Assembly (NCBI RefSeq): GCF_009650765.1
Contig: NZ_CP045740.1
Span: 5,184,001 to 5,248,000, forward strand
DNA from: Streptomyces sp. SUK 48
GTDB lineage: Bacteria; Actinomycetota; Actinomycetes; Streptomycetales; Streptomycetaceae
DNA length: 64,000 bases
Reading direction: 5' to 3'
The translations under genes and the position numbers were made by a program. Within the stretch, counting starts at the first letter, position 1. Every line of letters starts with the position of its first letter. The notes beneath the pieces were generated by a model, which was not told the DNA's origin, did no database searches, and worked only from the letters and a program-made list of their open reading frames with translations. This document shows positions 1 through 8,748 of the stretch, piece after piece.

Positions 1-2018
1 CACAGCGGTACGGACGCCGGGCTCGACGATGACCGTGTCGTTCTCCACCCGACAAGACTCGGATCCGACAAGCAACTCCCATCCCACCGTGGGGCGGCCG
101 CCCGAACGCACGTCGAATTTGGCGACGGGGACAGAACCCAAGGGTCCGCCGCATCGGGCAGCTTGAGACGGACGGTGACATGCCAGGCTCCACGATCGTC
201 CGTACGGGCGTCGACGCTGCGTACGGTGGGAAACGACTGGACGCGTCGCGCGCCCGCGCCTATCCCCGTGTCCAGTTTCAACAATTCGCGCAGGACGGCA
301 GGCCCACCGCTGCGAACGACATCCCGGTTGCCCAGAAGAGAGCGTACGGTCTCGTCGATCGCGGACCGGAATTCCTTGAGCCGGGACAGAGCGCCGCGCT
401 GGTATGTCGTCGTGAGTTCCTCGGTTCGGTCCCAACGATCATGTTCGGGCGGTTCGGAGGCACGCAGGAATGCCTCGGCGAGTGCCACATCCTCCCCGTC
501 CCGCCCCGTCGCATAACCGGCGAGCAAGACGGCCTGGAACGAGGGCGTGCCCAACGGCAGCTCGCGTGGCCGCTGTTCGGTGACGGACATGCGGTTGCCG
601 CGCATGCAGATCACCCGATTCGGCTGTGCGTCCTGTTCGTCGGCCGGGGTGAGCAGTAGGACGGCCCGGTGCTCGTGGCCCTTGTCGTCAGTGCGTCCTC
701 GCTCCTTCAGGGGGGTCACGATCAATGGGACCTCGGCCCGGACCACCTGTTCAGAGGAGGTCAGCTCTTCGACGGTGTCGCCGTCGAGGTACGCCTGCAG
801 CGCTCGGCTGACAGCCGGGCGATAGGCATGGGGGTCGACCTGCTCTTCGGGGATGTAGACCGCACCGTTGCGCAGGGTGGTGACGCGGGCATCGAGCAGG
901 GGGCCGGCGGAACGGCCTCCGATCATTGCCGCCCAGAAGCCGTCCGCGAGTGATCGGACGAATTCGTCGTGCATCTCCCGCAAGGTCTCGTTCGCTCCAG
1001 AGGCGTCGTACGCCCCCACGATGAGGAAGGACGTCCCCGGTTCGTCGGTTGATCGATCCAGGTGCAGCCCGCGCAGGGTGGCATCGTCGGCCCACCAGGA
1101 CCGGGAGACATCTTGGTGTTCCGGGTCGGTGTCCGGTTCGCCGAACCAGGCGGGCCCCGCGTAAGCCGTGCCGTTCGCCTCGTGCCACGGAAGATCGAGA
1201 CGCCCGATCACGCGACCTGCGGTGCGTCCCTCGTGCCGTTCGGACAGGGTCGTGTTCATCAGGACGAGGCCGAAACGGCTCGCGGCCCAGATGGTTGCCT
1301 TGCCCAATCCGTACGAACCTCCGGCCCGCCCCGCCGCGACCTTGTGGCTGTCGAGTTGGCGGCGGACCACCGCGGCGAACCGGCCGTCGCCGTATTCGGG
1401 CCCCGTCAACCCCGCCGCGTTGTAGTCGTCGATGCGCAGCAGACGCAGTCGACGTTCCCGGGAGAGATCCGTCAGGGCGGACCGGAGACTGCGGGACACC
1501 TTCTGATTGCCTTGGGAGGCCGCCTCGTAATGCGGAAGCAACTTCTCCCATTGCAGCGTGGCGAGGAAGGCGTCCAGATGAGGTCCGTCCAACTCGTGCA
1601 ATGTGTAGCGGACGCGGACGGGCGAGCCGACGTCGTAGCGCTCGTCCAGGGAGTTCTGGGTTGCCTCGCGTGCCAGTACCGAGAGATCGGCGTCGAAGGC
1701 GAAGGCAGCGGCATTGCCGTATTCACGACCGCCGTCGAGATGCGCCAGACGGTGATGCCAGCGTCGCGGGCGCTCGACGGGGATGTCCTCGGTACGGGTC
1801 ACGACCGCGACGAGGTCTGTGCCGAGGATCTCGGCGATGTGACGCTTGGTGACATCCCGCGGTTCGGCACGGCCGTTGATCCAAGCGGAGACGGCGGCAC
1901 GTGTCTTGTCGAGCTTGGCCGCCAGGTCGGCCTGTGACATCTCGGCTCGATGGAGTTGGCGTCGAAGCCACGGCCCGAAATCCTCTCCATGCGAGACGGA
2001 TGGTGATGGTTCGGACAT
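1..2018 (-). CDS. HTH and GHKL-type ATPase protein, partial (runs off window), apparent frameshift near 142-144
   Basis: The gene starts at ATG 2018, with an AGGAGG-like ribosome site about 12 nt upstream, and stays open to the window edge (over 670 codons). The N-terminus is an XRE-like helix-turn-helix (about residues 10-65: a Q-A-D-L-A-A-K-L helix, then S-A-W-I-N-G-R). A GHKL fold follows: N-box-like REATQNSLDERYD near residue 120, a D-D-Y-N-A-A-G-L segment near 205, and a glycine lid GGSYGLGK near 230. GHKL ATPases of the MutL/MORC type are known in restriction-modification loci with Vsr nucleases, and vsr is the next gene upstream on this strand. Reading frame and protein-like sequence part company at 142-144 (GGG). 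One extra G would join ...LPDAADP to ...GSVPVAKFDVRSGG. AT content is visibly higher than downstream, suggesting acquired DNA. The ATPase role in defence is inferred. Confidence 0.75.
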   Translation of the reverse strand, partial: MSEPSPSVSHGEDFGPWLRRQLHRAEMSQADLAAKLDKTRAAVSAWINGRAEPRDVTKRHIAEILGTDLVAVVTRTEDIPVERPRRWHHRLAHLDGGREYGNAAAFAFDADLSVLAREATQNSLDERYDVGSPVRVRYTLHELDGPHLDAFLATLQWEKLLPHYEAASQGNQKVSRSLRSALTDLSRERRLRLLRIDDYNAAGLTGPEYGDGRFAAVVRRQLDSHKVAAGRAGGSYGLGKATIWAASRFGLVLMNTTLSERHEGRTAGRVIGRLDLPWHEANGTAYAGPAWFGEPDTDPEHQDVSRSWWADDATLRGLHLDRSTDEPGTSFLIVGAYDASGANETLREMHDEFVRSLADGFWAAMIGGRSAGPLLDARVTTLRNGAVYIPEEQVDPHAYRPAVSRALQAYLDGDTVEELTSSEQVVRAEVPLIVTPLKERGRTDDKGHEHRAVLLLTPADEQDAQPNRVICMRGNRMSVTEQRPRELPLGTPSFQAVLLAGYATGRDGEDVALAEAFLRASEPPEHDRWDRTEELTTTYQRGALSRLKEFRSAIDETVRSLLGNRDVVRSGGPAVLRELLKLDTGIGAGARRVQSFPTVRSVDARTDDRGAWHVTVRLKLPDAADPWVLSPSPNSTCVRAAAPRWDGSCLSDPSLVGWRTTRSSSSPASVPL

Positions 2019-2091
2019 CGTGCGCCCTGCCTCCTGCCGCGAGAGCGACCCTGAGTACCTGTCGGCTTAGGCGGTTCAGGCTAGCACTCGC

Positions 2092-2115
2092 TTTGACGGC
2101 GCCAGCTGCGTCAAA
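2092..2115. promoter_or_regulatory. Inverted repeat upstream of the HTH/GHKL gene
   Basis: TTTGACG (2092-2098) and CGTCAAA (2109-2115) form a perfect 7-bp inverted repeat around a 10-nt centre. It lies 74 bp upstream of the HTH/GHKL start and downstream of vsr. On the minus strand it contains TTGACG, a plausible -35 element, so it could be an operator overlapping the promoter and bound by the gene's own HTH. Binding is inferred only. Confidence 0.4.
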
Positions 2116-2169
2116 AAATAATTGACCGCCTTGATTCCTGGGCGGGTTGGCGGGGGTGTGAGCCGGGCC

Positions 2170-2592
2170 TCACTGCCGGTTGTCCTGCGCTCGGCGCGCC
2201 AATACCAGGGCGAGGACACGGGCGGCTGCCACGACCGGGTCTTCGTGCTCCCACACCCGTACGGGCAGCCAGCCGGCTGATATCAGACGTTGATCCGTGT
2301 CCCGGTCCCGCCGACGATTGGTCTCGATCTTCGTACGCCAGAAGTCGGAGTTGTTCTTCGGCCAGGTTGCGTGGACCGGGCAGCCATGCCAGAAGCACCC
2401 GTCCACGAAGACGGCGACCTTCGTCGGTCCGAACACGACGTCGGCCTCGCGCCGCACGCCTTTCAAGGGTCTGCGATGCACCCGATATCGCAGACCTGCG
2501 GCGTGCAGGGCTCGTCGCAACGCGATTTCGACCTGAGTGTTCCGGCTCTTCTGCCGGCTCATTCGGGCACGGGTCTCAGGTGTGGTGTCCAC
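2170..2592 (-). CDS. vsr: Very short patch repair (Vsr) endonuclease
   Basis: 140 aa, GTG start at 2592. Vsr nicks DNA 5' of T:G mismatches that arise by deamination of 5-methylcytosine. The family layout is clear: MSRQKSRNTQVE near residue 11, the metal ligand Asp51 in EADVVF, then CFWHGCP (Cys66, Phe67, Trp68, His69), which carries a zinc ligand, the intercalating aromatics and the catalytic His, and a C-terminal GWLPVRVWEHE strand. Asp51, Cys66, Phe67, Trp68 and His69 fall at the same numbers as in E. coli Vsr. The gene lies 54 bp after the TPR/SEC-C gene and 151 bp before the HTH/GHKL gene, all on the minus strand. No cytosine methyltransferase is visible in the window; one would be expected further left in a complete island. 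Confidence 0.93.
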   Translation of the reverse strand: MDTTPETRARMSRQKSRNTQVEIALRRALHAAGLRYRVHRRPLKGVRREADVVFGPTKVAVFVDGCFWHGCPVHATWPKNNSDFWRTKIETNRRRDRDTDQRLISAGWLPVRVWEHEDPVVAAARVLALVLARRAQDNRQ

Positions 2593-2646
2593 CGTCCGTC
2601 ATGTCTTTCCGTCGTACCGGGACCGTCGTCGTGGGCCCTGCTTTCC

Positions 2647-3656
2647 TTACGATCCGTGGCACTCCACGTACCCCCGCCCCTCCCCGCACCAGCACTCCGC
2701 TCCCCTGCTCGGGGCCAGGCGACCGCCCGTCCCCGTGCTGCCAGGGTCGTCGCGTACTGGGGCAGCAAGGTCGGGTCGTCCGGGGAGGTTGCCTCCGAGG
2801 CGGCGAAGGCTTCGTAGGAGGGGACCGTGCCCGTGACGATGCCGAGGTTGCCGGTGCCGGAGGTGGAGAGTTCGCGGAGGGAGGACTCTATGGTCGTGAG
2901 GTGGGCGGTGTGGGAGGGGTACTCCGTGGAGAGCGCGGGGTAGGCCGAGAGGAGTTCGGTCAGTTCCGGGGCCGGCCAGTGCAGGACGGCCACCGGGAAG
3001 GGGCGGGAGAGGGCCTCCCGGTAGGCGCCCAGTTCCGTGCGCAGGCGGGAGATCTCGGCCTCCAGCTCGGCCGGGTTGTCCGAGCCGAGGGACCACACGC
3101 GCTTGGGGTCGTGGAGCTCGTCCAGGGTGACCGGCGCGGTGTGCAGGGTGTCGGCCAGGGTGTCCCAGTCGTCGTGCGGCAGGCCCCGCATGCGGCGGAC
3201 CCGGTGGCGGCCGTAGAGCAGGGGGTGAAGGCCGACCGGGGGCTCCGCGGCGGCCGGGAGCAGCAGGCGCGCCGCCTCCGTGAACGTCTCCTCCGCCGTT
3301 TCCAGCTCGTCGTGGGCCTCCAGGGACTCCGCGATGATCACCCAGGGGCCCGGCTCGTCCGGCGCGGTCGTCCGGACGCCCTCGATGATCGCCCGGGCCT
3401 CGGCCTCATGGCCGTACTCCCAGAGGTTGGACGCCTTCAGGGCCCGTACCAGCGACGGGTTCTCCAGGGCGGACGGGGTGGACAGCAGGCGGTCGTAGAG
3501 GGTGGTGGCCGCGGGGCGGTCGCCGGACAGCTCCAGGTGGGCGGCGGCTCGCAGCAGCAGGGCCTCGGCGTCCTCCGGGTACAGGCCGGCGGTCCGCTCC
3601 AGGCGTGCCGCTTCGGCGGTGTGGTCGACGTTCTCGGCAGGCGTGTCGGGGCGCAT
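2647..3656 (-). CDS. TPR-like protein with C-terminal SEC-C zinc motif; frameshift at 2711-2714
   Basis: Starts at ATG 3656 (MRPDTPAENVD). The N-terminal half is helical with TPR-like units (AARLERTAGLYPEDAEALLLRAAAH, then LVRALKASNLWEYGHEAEAR). The uninterrupted frame runs into unrelated sequence after RGRAVAWP. In the neighbouring frame the protein ends ECWCGEGRGYVECHGS and stops at 2647. This is a SEC-C type motif (C-x-C-x8-C-H), which binds zinc in SecA and many small proteins. Adding one C to the CCCC run (plus-strand GGGG 2711-2714) joins the parts as AWPPSRGAECWCG. I therefore annotate one gene of about 336 aa. Function is unknown; the family is common in Streptomyces near core genes. 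Confidence 0.75.
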
Positions 3657-3901
3657 GGGGGACACCGTACTGCCGGGCGCCGACAAACGTGAGGGCGGTC
3701 CGGTGGGGTGATCCCTGAGGGGGACACCCCGCATATACCGGTCCCTGTCGGGATAAAGCGGCCTCAGCTACGTCCCCGGAGCACCGGAGACACCGGGGTC
3801 GCCCCGCCCCACCGCACACAGGACCACTCGCTATCTTCGGTGCGTACATCGACATCCACGCAGACATCCGGTCCGTGTGGACATCTGGACGTGGGGTCGG
3901 G
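3657..3901. other. Divergent intergenic region
   Basis: It separates the TPR/SEC-C gene from the permease pair and must hold both promoters. GACATC occurs three times in direct orientation (3851, 3863, 3880), close to the permease start. I recognise no known operator. Confidence 0.35.
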
Positions 3902-4936
3902 ATGCGCGTGACGGGGGAGTTGGTCCACGCCGAGCGGGAGGGGCGGGAAGCCGCCCGGGCCAAGGGCGAGGGCGCCGGTGCGCTGCCCCGGTACTGGCCG
4001 CTGCTGCTCGTCGGGGCCGCCGTCGTGCCCGGCACCCTGCTCTTCCTCGTCGGGCGGTGGGGGGACGCCCCGGCCGTCGAGGCGTGGCGGACCGTGTGCC
4101 TGGCGGTGACCGTGCAGGCGCTGCCGTTCCTGCTGCTCGGTACGGCCCTGTCCGGGGCGATCAACGCCTTCGTGCCCGAGCGGGTGTTCCGGCGCATGCT
4201 GCCCCGGCGGCCCCTGCTGGCCGTACCGGTGGCGGGCGTGGCGGGGGTGGTGCTGCCGGGGTGCGAGTGCGCGTCCGTGCCGGTGGCCAACAGCCTCATC
4301 GGGCGGGGGGTCACCCCGGCCGCCGCGTTCGCCTTCCTGCTGTCCGCGCCGGCCATCAACCCGGTCGTCCTCACCGCCACCGCGATCGCCTTCCCCGGCA
4401 ATCCGGCCATGGTGCTGGCCCGGCTGCTCGCCTCCCTCGCGACGGCCGTCGCCATGGGGTGGCTGTGGCTGCGGTTCGGGCGCAGCGAGTGGCTGCGGCC
4501 CGCCGTACGGCACACCGGGCACCAGACCGGGCACAGCAGGTGGGACGAGTTCCGGGCCGGGTTCCAGCACGACTTCCTGCACGCCGGCGGGTTCCTCGTG
4601 CTCGGCGCGATGGCGGCGGCCACCTTCAACGTCGGGGTGCCGCGCTCCGTGCTCGCCACCTTCACCGGCACGCCCTGGCTGTCCGTGCTCTTCCTGGCCG
4701 CCCTCGCCGTGCTGCTCGCCGTCTGCTCCGAGGCGGACGCCTTCCTCGCCGCCTCGCTCACCGGGTTCCCGCCGGTGGCGCGGCTGGCGTTCATGGTGGT
4801 GGGGCCCATGGTCGACCTGAAGCTGATCGCCCTCCAGGCGGGCACGTTCGGGCGGGCCTTCGCCGTACGGTTCTCCGCCGCCACCCTCGTCGTCGCCGTC
4901 GCGTGCAGCGCGCTGATCGGAGGTGCCCTGCTGTGA
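3902..4936 (+). CDS. UPF0718 / YraQ-type permease (ArsP_1-like)
   Basis: 344 aa from ATG 3902. An integral membrane protein with about eight hydrophobic segments (for example YWPLLLVGAAVVPGTLLFLV and LSVLFLAALAVLLAV). Characteristic motifs are VVLPGCECASVPVANSLI, a conserved glycine-cysteine motif of the family, and LLSAPAINPVVLTATA. The family is annotated as permease; some ArsP members export organoarsenicals, but the substrate here is unknown. The cluster CSEADAFLAASL in a late helix may be functional. The gene overlaps the next by 4 bp (GTGA at 4933-4936), so the two are translationally coupled, as in many Firmicutes and Actinobacteria. Confidence 0.85.
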   Translation: MRVTGELVHAEREGREAARAKGEGAGALPRYWPLLLVGAAVVPGTLLFLVGRWGDAPAVEAWRTVCLAVTVQALPFLLLGTALSGAINAFVPERVFRRMLPRRPLLAVPVAGVAGVVLPGCECASVPVANSLIGRGVTPAAAFAFLLSAPAINPVVLTATAIAFPGNPAMVLARLLASLATAVAMGWLWLRFGRSEWLRPAVRHTGHQTGHSRWDEFRAGFQHDFLHAGGFLVLGAMAAATFNVGVPRSVLATFTGTPWLSVLFLAALAVLLAVCSEADAFLAASLTGFPPVARLAFMVVGPMVDLKLIALQAGTFGRAFAVRFSAATLVVAVACSALIGGALL

Positions 4937-5667
4937 AGCGGACCCTGCAATCGGGGCTGCTCGTACTGTGCGGGCTCGGCCTGCTGCGCGTCTCCCTGGT
5001 CACCGACCTGTGCCTGCGGTACGTCAAGGAGAGCATGCGGCCCCTGCTCATCGCCTCCGGGTGCGTGCTGGTGCTGCTGGGGGTGGTCAGCGCGATCCTC
5101 GACCGCAGGCGGCACCAGCAGGAGTACGACGGTCACGGGCACGACCACTCCCATGTGCCGCGCGTCGCCTGGCTGTTGCTGCTGCCCGCGCTCAGCCTGC
5201 TCTGCTACGCCCCGCCCGCCCTCGGCGCCTACACCGCCTCCCGGCAGCCGCCCAGACCCGTCGCCCAGCAGAGCGAGTTCGCGCCGCTGGCCGCCGTCTC
5301 GCCGCTGCCCATCACCCTGTCCGACTTCACCAGCCGGGTCCAGCAGGACCGCGCGCGGGCCATCAAGGGGCGCACCGTCCTGATGACCGGCATCGTCACC
5401 CCGCACGGGAAGGGCGGCTGGGATCTCACCCGGATCATCATCAACTGCTGTGCGGCGGACGCCCAGTCGGTGAAGGTGCGGGTGTACGGCGGTCCCGTGC
5501 TGCCCGCCAATACGTGGGTCACCGTCACCGGGACCTGGCACCCCGGCGGCACGCTGGGCACCGCTTCCGCGGCGGTCGCGCTGGACGCCCGTACCGTCGA
5601 AAAGGTGCCCCGGCCCCTCAACGGCTACCAGGACGCCCTCCCGCTGCCCACCACGCGCACCCCCTGA
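4933..5667 (+). CDS. TIGR03943-family membrane protein, partner of the UPF0718 permease
   Basis: 244 aa from GTG 4933, overlapping the permease stop by 4 bp. Two N-terminal membrane segments (SGLLVLCGLGLLRVSL and LLIASGCVLVLLGVVSAI) are followed by a histidine-rich loop (HGHDHSH) that may bind metal, a third segment (WLLLLPALSLLCYAPPALGA), and an extracytoplasmic domain of about 140 aa resembling an OB-like fold with a conserved ITLSDF and a CC pair (IIINCCAADA). The same pairing with UPF0718 permeases is well known. The metal-binding loop suggests transport or sensing of a metal or metalloid, but the substrate is unproven. Confidence 0.8.
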   Translation: MKRTLQSGLLVLCGLGLLRVSLVTDLCLRYVKESMRPLLIASGCVLVLLGVVSAILDRRRHQQEYDGHGHDHSHVPRVAWLLLLPALSLLCYAPPALGAYTASRQPPRPVAQQSEFAPLAAVSPLPITLSDFTSRVQQDRARAIKGRTVLMTGIVTPHGKGGWDLTRIIINCCAADAQSVKVRVYGGPVLPANTWVTVTGTWHPGGTLGTASAAVALDARTVEKVPRPLNGYQDALPLPTTRTP

Positions 5668-5742
5668 AATCGGCCGCGCCTCTGGCCAGTTGAGGCCCGC
5701 GCGCCTATCGTGCGGGCGGCTCCGGCTGGAGGTGGTGTGCGG

Positions 5743-6546
5743 ATGCGGACCGCGGCGGGTGTCCGGGTCGTCGGGCACGGGGATCGGCGCCGGCGTGCCC
5801 GGCGCCGGAGAATCCTCTGGGGCGGCGGCGAGCTGCTCGTCACCGGCGGGGTGCTGGTCCTGCTGCTCGTGGTGCACCAGCTGTGGTGGACCAACCGGGA
5901 GGCGCGGCAGGGGGCCGAGCGGAAGGTCGCGGCGCTGGAGCGGGAGTGGGGGCCGCGCGCCGATGACCCTGCGCCGGGGGCGGGCGCGCCCGCGCCCACG
6001 ACCCGCGCGCCCATGACACCTGGGCCCACGACACCCGGGCCCCGCACGCCGAATCCGTCACGGCAGCCGTCGTACACCGCCGTCCGCCCCCGCCCCTCCC
6101 AGGCGTACGCCGTGCTCGTCGTCCCCCGGCTCGGGCTGCGCGTCCCCGTCGCGGAGGGTGTCGGCAAGGCGGACGTCCTGGACAAGGGGTACGTCGGCCA
6201 CTACCCCGGTACCCAACAGCCCGGCCAGGAGGGGAACTTCGCGCTCGCCGGGCACCGGAACACCCACGGGGAGCCCTTCCGGTACCTGCCCCGGCTGCGG
6301 CGCGGGGACGCCGTCGAGGTGGAGACGCGGACGGCGACGTACACCTACGACGTGGACAGCGTGCTGCCCCGGACCTCGGCGGCGGACTCGGGGGTCGTAC
6401 GGCCCGTCCCACGTTCCCTCGTGCGGCCCGGGTACGGGTACCGCGAGCCGGGGCACTACATCACCCTCACCACCTGCACCCCCGAGTTCACCTCCCGGTA
6501 CCGGATGGCGGTGTGGGGGACGCTGGTGTCGGTCCGCCCCCGGTAG
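5743..6546 (+). CDS. Class E sortase
   Basis: 267 aa from ATG 5743, chosen because GGAGG lies at 5728-5732; GTG 5710 and GTG 5737 are in-frame alternatives. One N-terminal membrane anchor (LLVTGGVLVLLLVVHQLWW) is followed by a Pro/Thr-rich linker and then a sortase barrel. Catalytic residues are His in LAGHRNTHG (near residue 170), Cys245 in TLTTCTPEF and Arg in TSRYRM. Class E enzymes of Streptomyces attach proteins ending in an LAxTG signal to the cell wall. A protein with LARTG is encoded at 15762-16766, a plausible substrate. A 75-bp gap separates this gene from the TIGR03943 gene. Confidence 0.93.
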   Translation: MRTAAGVRVVGHGDRRRRARRRRILWGGGELLVTGGVLVLLLVVHQLWWTNREARQGAERKVAALEREWGPRADDPAPGAGAPAPTTRAPMTPGPTTPGPRTPNPSRQPSYTAVRPRPSQAYAVLVVPRLGLRVPVAEGVGKADVLDKGYVGHYPGTQQPGQEGNFALAGHRNTHGEPFRYLPRLRRGDAVEVETRTATYTYDVDSVLPRTSAADSGVVRPVPRSLVRPGYGYREPGHYITLTTCTPEFTSRYRMAVWGTLVSVRPR

Positions 6547-6551
6547 CCGTC

Positions 6552-8056
6552 CTACGCGCGGTCCCGCAGCGCCAGCACACCGAGCGCGCCGATCACCGCG
6601 AGGCCCGCCGAGACCAGCAGGGCGAGATCCGTGCCGTGGGCGAGGTGGCCGCCGGAGGTGGCGAGGGCGATGGTCAGGGCGACGCCGACGCTGGAGCCGA
6701 TGTAGCGCAGGGTCTGCTGGGCGCCGGAGCCCATGGCGGCGCGTTCGCGGGGACCGAGTCGACGGCGAGGAGCGGAAGGGCGCCGTTGAGCAGACCGCTG
6801 CCCACGCCGCCGATGATCAGACCGGGCAGCAGCCGGGTCCAGGAGCCGGAGCCGATGGCGCCGAGCATGGTCAGGGCGCCGGCGGCGTGCAGGGCGAAGC
6901 CCAGGGCGAGCTGGCCGCGCGGGGGGAGGGTCAGGCGCTTGACCTGGAGGGCGACGCCGAAGCTGAGCCCGGACCAGAGCAGCAGCAGACCGGCGGTGGC
7001 CAGGGGGGAGAGGTGCATCGTCCGCTGGACGACCGAGGGCAGGTAGCTGAAGACGGCGATCACCGCGAGGCCCGTGAACAGGCCGCCCGCCGAGGAGGCC
7101 AGGAAGCGGCGGTGGCGCAGCAGGCCCAGGTCGATCATCGGGGTGCCGGAGCGCCGTTCGACGGCGACGAAGACGGCGATCAGCCCCGCGGCCGCCGCCA
7201 GCAGCAGGCCGACCGGTGCCCGCAGCCAGCCGTCGCGGCCCAGGGTGAGGGCCGCGACCAGGGCGACCAGGGCGAGTCCGAACGTCAGCGCGCCGGGTAG
7301 GTCGGGACGGCCGCCGCGGGGTGCGCGGGATTCGGCGAGGGTGCGGGTGCCGAGCGCGGCCAGGAGCAGGGCCGCGGCGCCGAGGACGCCGTAGCCGGCG
7401 CGCCAGTTGGGCAGCGCGGACGCGACCAGGGGGCCCGCCGCGATGCCGCCGCTGACGAACGCGCCCCACACGCCGGTCGCGTGCAGCCGGCCGCGCGGGC
7501 TGGGGAAGGCGTGCACGATCAGGCCGAGGGCGCTCGCCAGCAGGGCCGCGCTCGCGGCGCCCTGGGCGATGCGGGCCAGGGTGAACTGCCAGGTCGAGGT
7601 GGTCAGCGCGCCGAGCGCGGTGGTCAGGCCGAGGGCCAGGGTGCCGGCGAGGAAGATCCGGCGGCGGCCGTAGTCGTCGGCGAGGCTGCCGGCCACCAGG
7701 AGCAGGGCGGCGAGGCCCAGCGGGGTGCCGTTCAGGAGCCATGCCTGGCCGGAGAGCGGGGTGCCCAGGGCGGCCGCGGTCTGCGGGAGCGTGACCATCG
7801 GGGCCGTGTAGTTCATCAGGGTCACGGCGGTCGCCGCGCTGACGAGGGCGAGGGTGGCGCGGGGGCGGACGGGGGTGGGCCCGAGGGCGTCCGATCCCGC
7901 GTGCGCGCCGTGAGCGCCGCTCCCGCCCGGCGCCTCGCGCGCCCCACGCGCCGGCTCTCGCACTCCCCGCGCCTCGCGCTTCACCTCTCGCACTCCCCGC
8001 GCCACCTTCTGCACCCCATGCGCCTCGCCCACTGCGGCGGAATCGAGCCCGGTCAT
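6552..8056 (-). CDS. MFS drug-efflux transporter (DHA2-like, 14 TM); frameshift at 6749-6752
   Basis: Starts at ATG 8056. A long Arg/Gly/Ala-rich tail of about 70 residues is followed by a major facilitator core: LVSAATAVTLMNYTAPMVTLPQ (helix 1), LADDYGRRR between helices 2 and 3 (motif A), and about 14 hydrophobic segments. The frame breaks after LLAVDSVP. The adjacent frame continues with RERAAMGSGAQQTLRYIG and ALTIALA, ending ALGVLALRDRA at 6552. One extra C in the CCCC run (plus GGGG 6749-6752) restores VDSVPRERAAMGSG, a normal DHA2 helix junction. The gene is divergent from an HxlR regulator, which probably controls it. It ends 5 bp from the sortase stop (tail to tail). Confidence 0.83.
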
Positions 8057-8066
8057 GGCAAGCCCT

Positions 8067-8131
8067 CAGTTCGGTCATTGAACCTAGCGGTCACGGTCAC
8101 CGTAACACGGTCAGTTCGATGACTGAACCTA
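8067..8131. promoter_or_regulatory. Twin operator boxes between MFS and HxlR genes
   Basis: Two 20-bp boxes, 8067-8086 and 8112-8131, match at 17 of 20 positions. Both read CAGTTC(G)-N6-GAACCTA and contain the inverted repeat GTTC/GAAC. Their starts are 45 bp apart, just over four helical turns. They sit between two divergent starts (8056 and 8160), the expected place for HxlR binding to control both genes. A GGTCACGGTCACCG stretch lies between them. Confidence 0.75.
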
Positions 8132-8159
8132 AGGTCGGAAAGTGGCTACAGTGGAGGGC

Positions 8160-8687
8160 ATGGCACTGGGCAAGGACTACGCGACACAGGAGTGCTCGAT
8201 CGCCCGCGCGCTCGAGATCGTCGGCGAGCGCTGGACGCTGCTCGTCGTACGCGACGCGCTCTACGGCGTACGGCGCTACAACGACTTCCTCGTCCACCTC
8301 GGCATCCCGCGCGCCGTCCTCGCCGCCCGGCTCCAGGCGCTGACCACCGAGGGGATTCTGGAGAAGCGCCGGTACCAGGAGTCGCCGCCCCGCGACGAGT
8401 ACGTGCTCACCGAGCGCGGCATCGGCCTGTGGCCCACCCTGCGCGCCCTCGGGCTCTGGGGCCGCGACCACTTCACCGACACCCGGCTGCGCTACTTCCG
8501 GCACGCCGCCTGCGGCACCGAACTCGGCCCGTACGGCGAATGTCCCCGGTGCGGAACCATCGTGCCGGTCGCCGACGTTGTCATGGAGCCGGGCCCCGGA
8601 CTCGATCCGGACCCGGTAGATCCGGTCAGCCGCGCCCTGCTCAAGCCGCGGCGGCTGCTGGAGCCCATGGCCACCGAACAGGTCTGA
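8160..8687 (+). CDS. HxlR-family transcriptional regulator
   Basis: 175 aa from ATG 8160. A winged helix typical of HxlR proteins: CSIARALEIVGERWTLLVVRDA, then RYNDFLVHLGIPRAVLAARLQAL (recognition part) and a wing RRYQESPPRDEYVLTERG. The conserved N-terminal Cys (QECSIARAL) is the redox or aldehyde-reactive cysteine in several family members. A C-terminal C-x9-C-x2-C pattern (AACGTELGPYGECPRCG) suggests a small zinc ribbon. Divergent from the MFS pump across twin palindromic boxes, so it is likely its repressor. Confidence 0.92.
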   Translation: MALGKDYATQECSIARALEIVGERWTLLVVRDALYGVRRYNDFLVHLGIPRAVLAARLQALTTEGILEKRRYQESPPRDEYVLTERGIGLWPTLRALGLWGRDHFTDTRLRYFRHAACGTELGPYGECPRCGTIVPVADVVMEPGPGLDPDPVDPVSRALLKPRRLLEPMATEQV

Positions 8688-8748
8688 AGCGAACAGGTGG
8701 AGAACAGGCATAATCCGGTGTGAGGAAAGCGCCGATCGGGGGAGGGGG

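Noticed and set aside
3877..5667. A 596-codon open frame running through both UPF0718-pair genes
   Set aside because: Its first two thirds are a Pro/Arg/Gly-rich shadow of the permease; only the last third is the real TIGR03943 gene.
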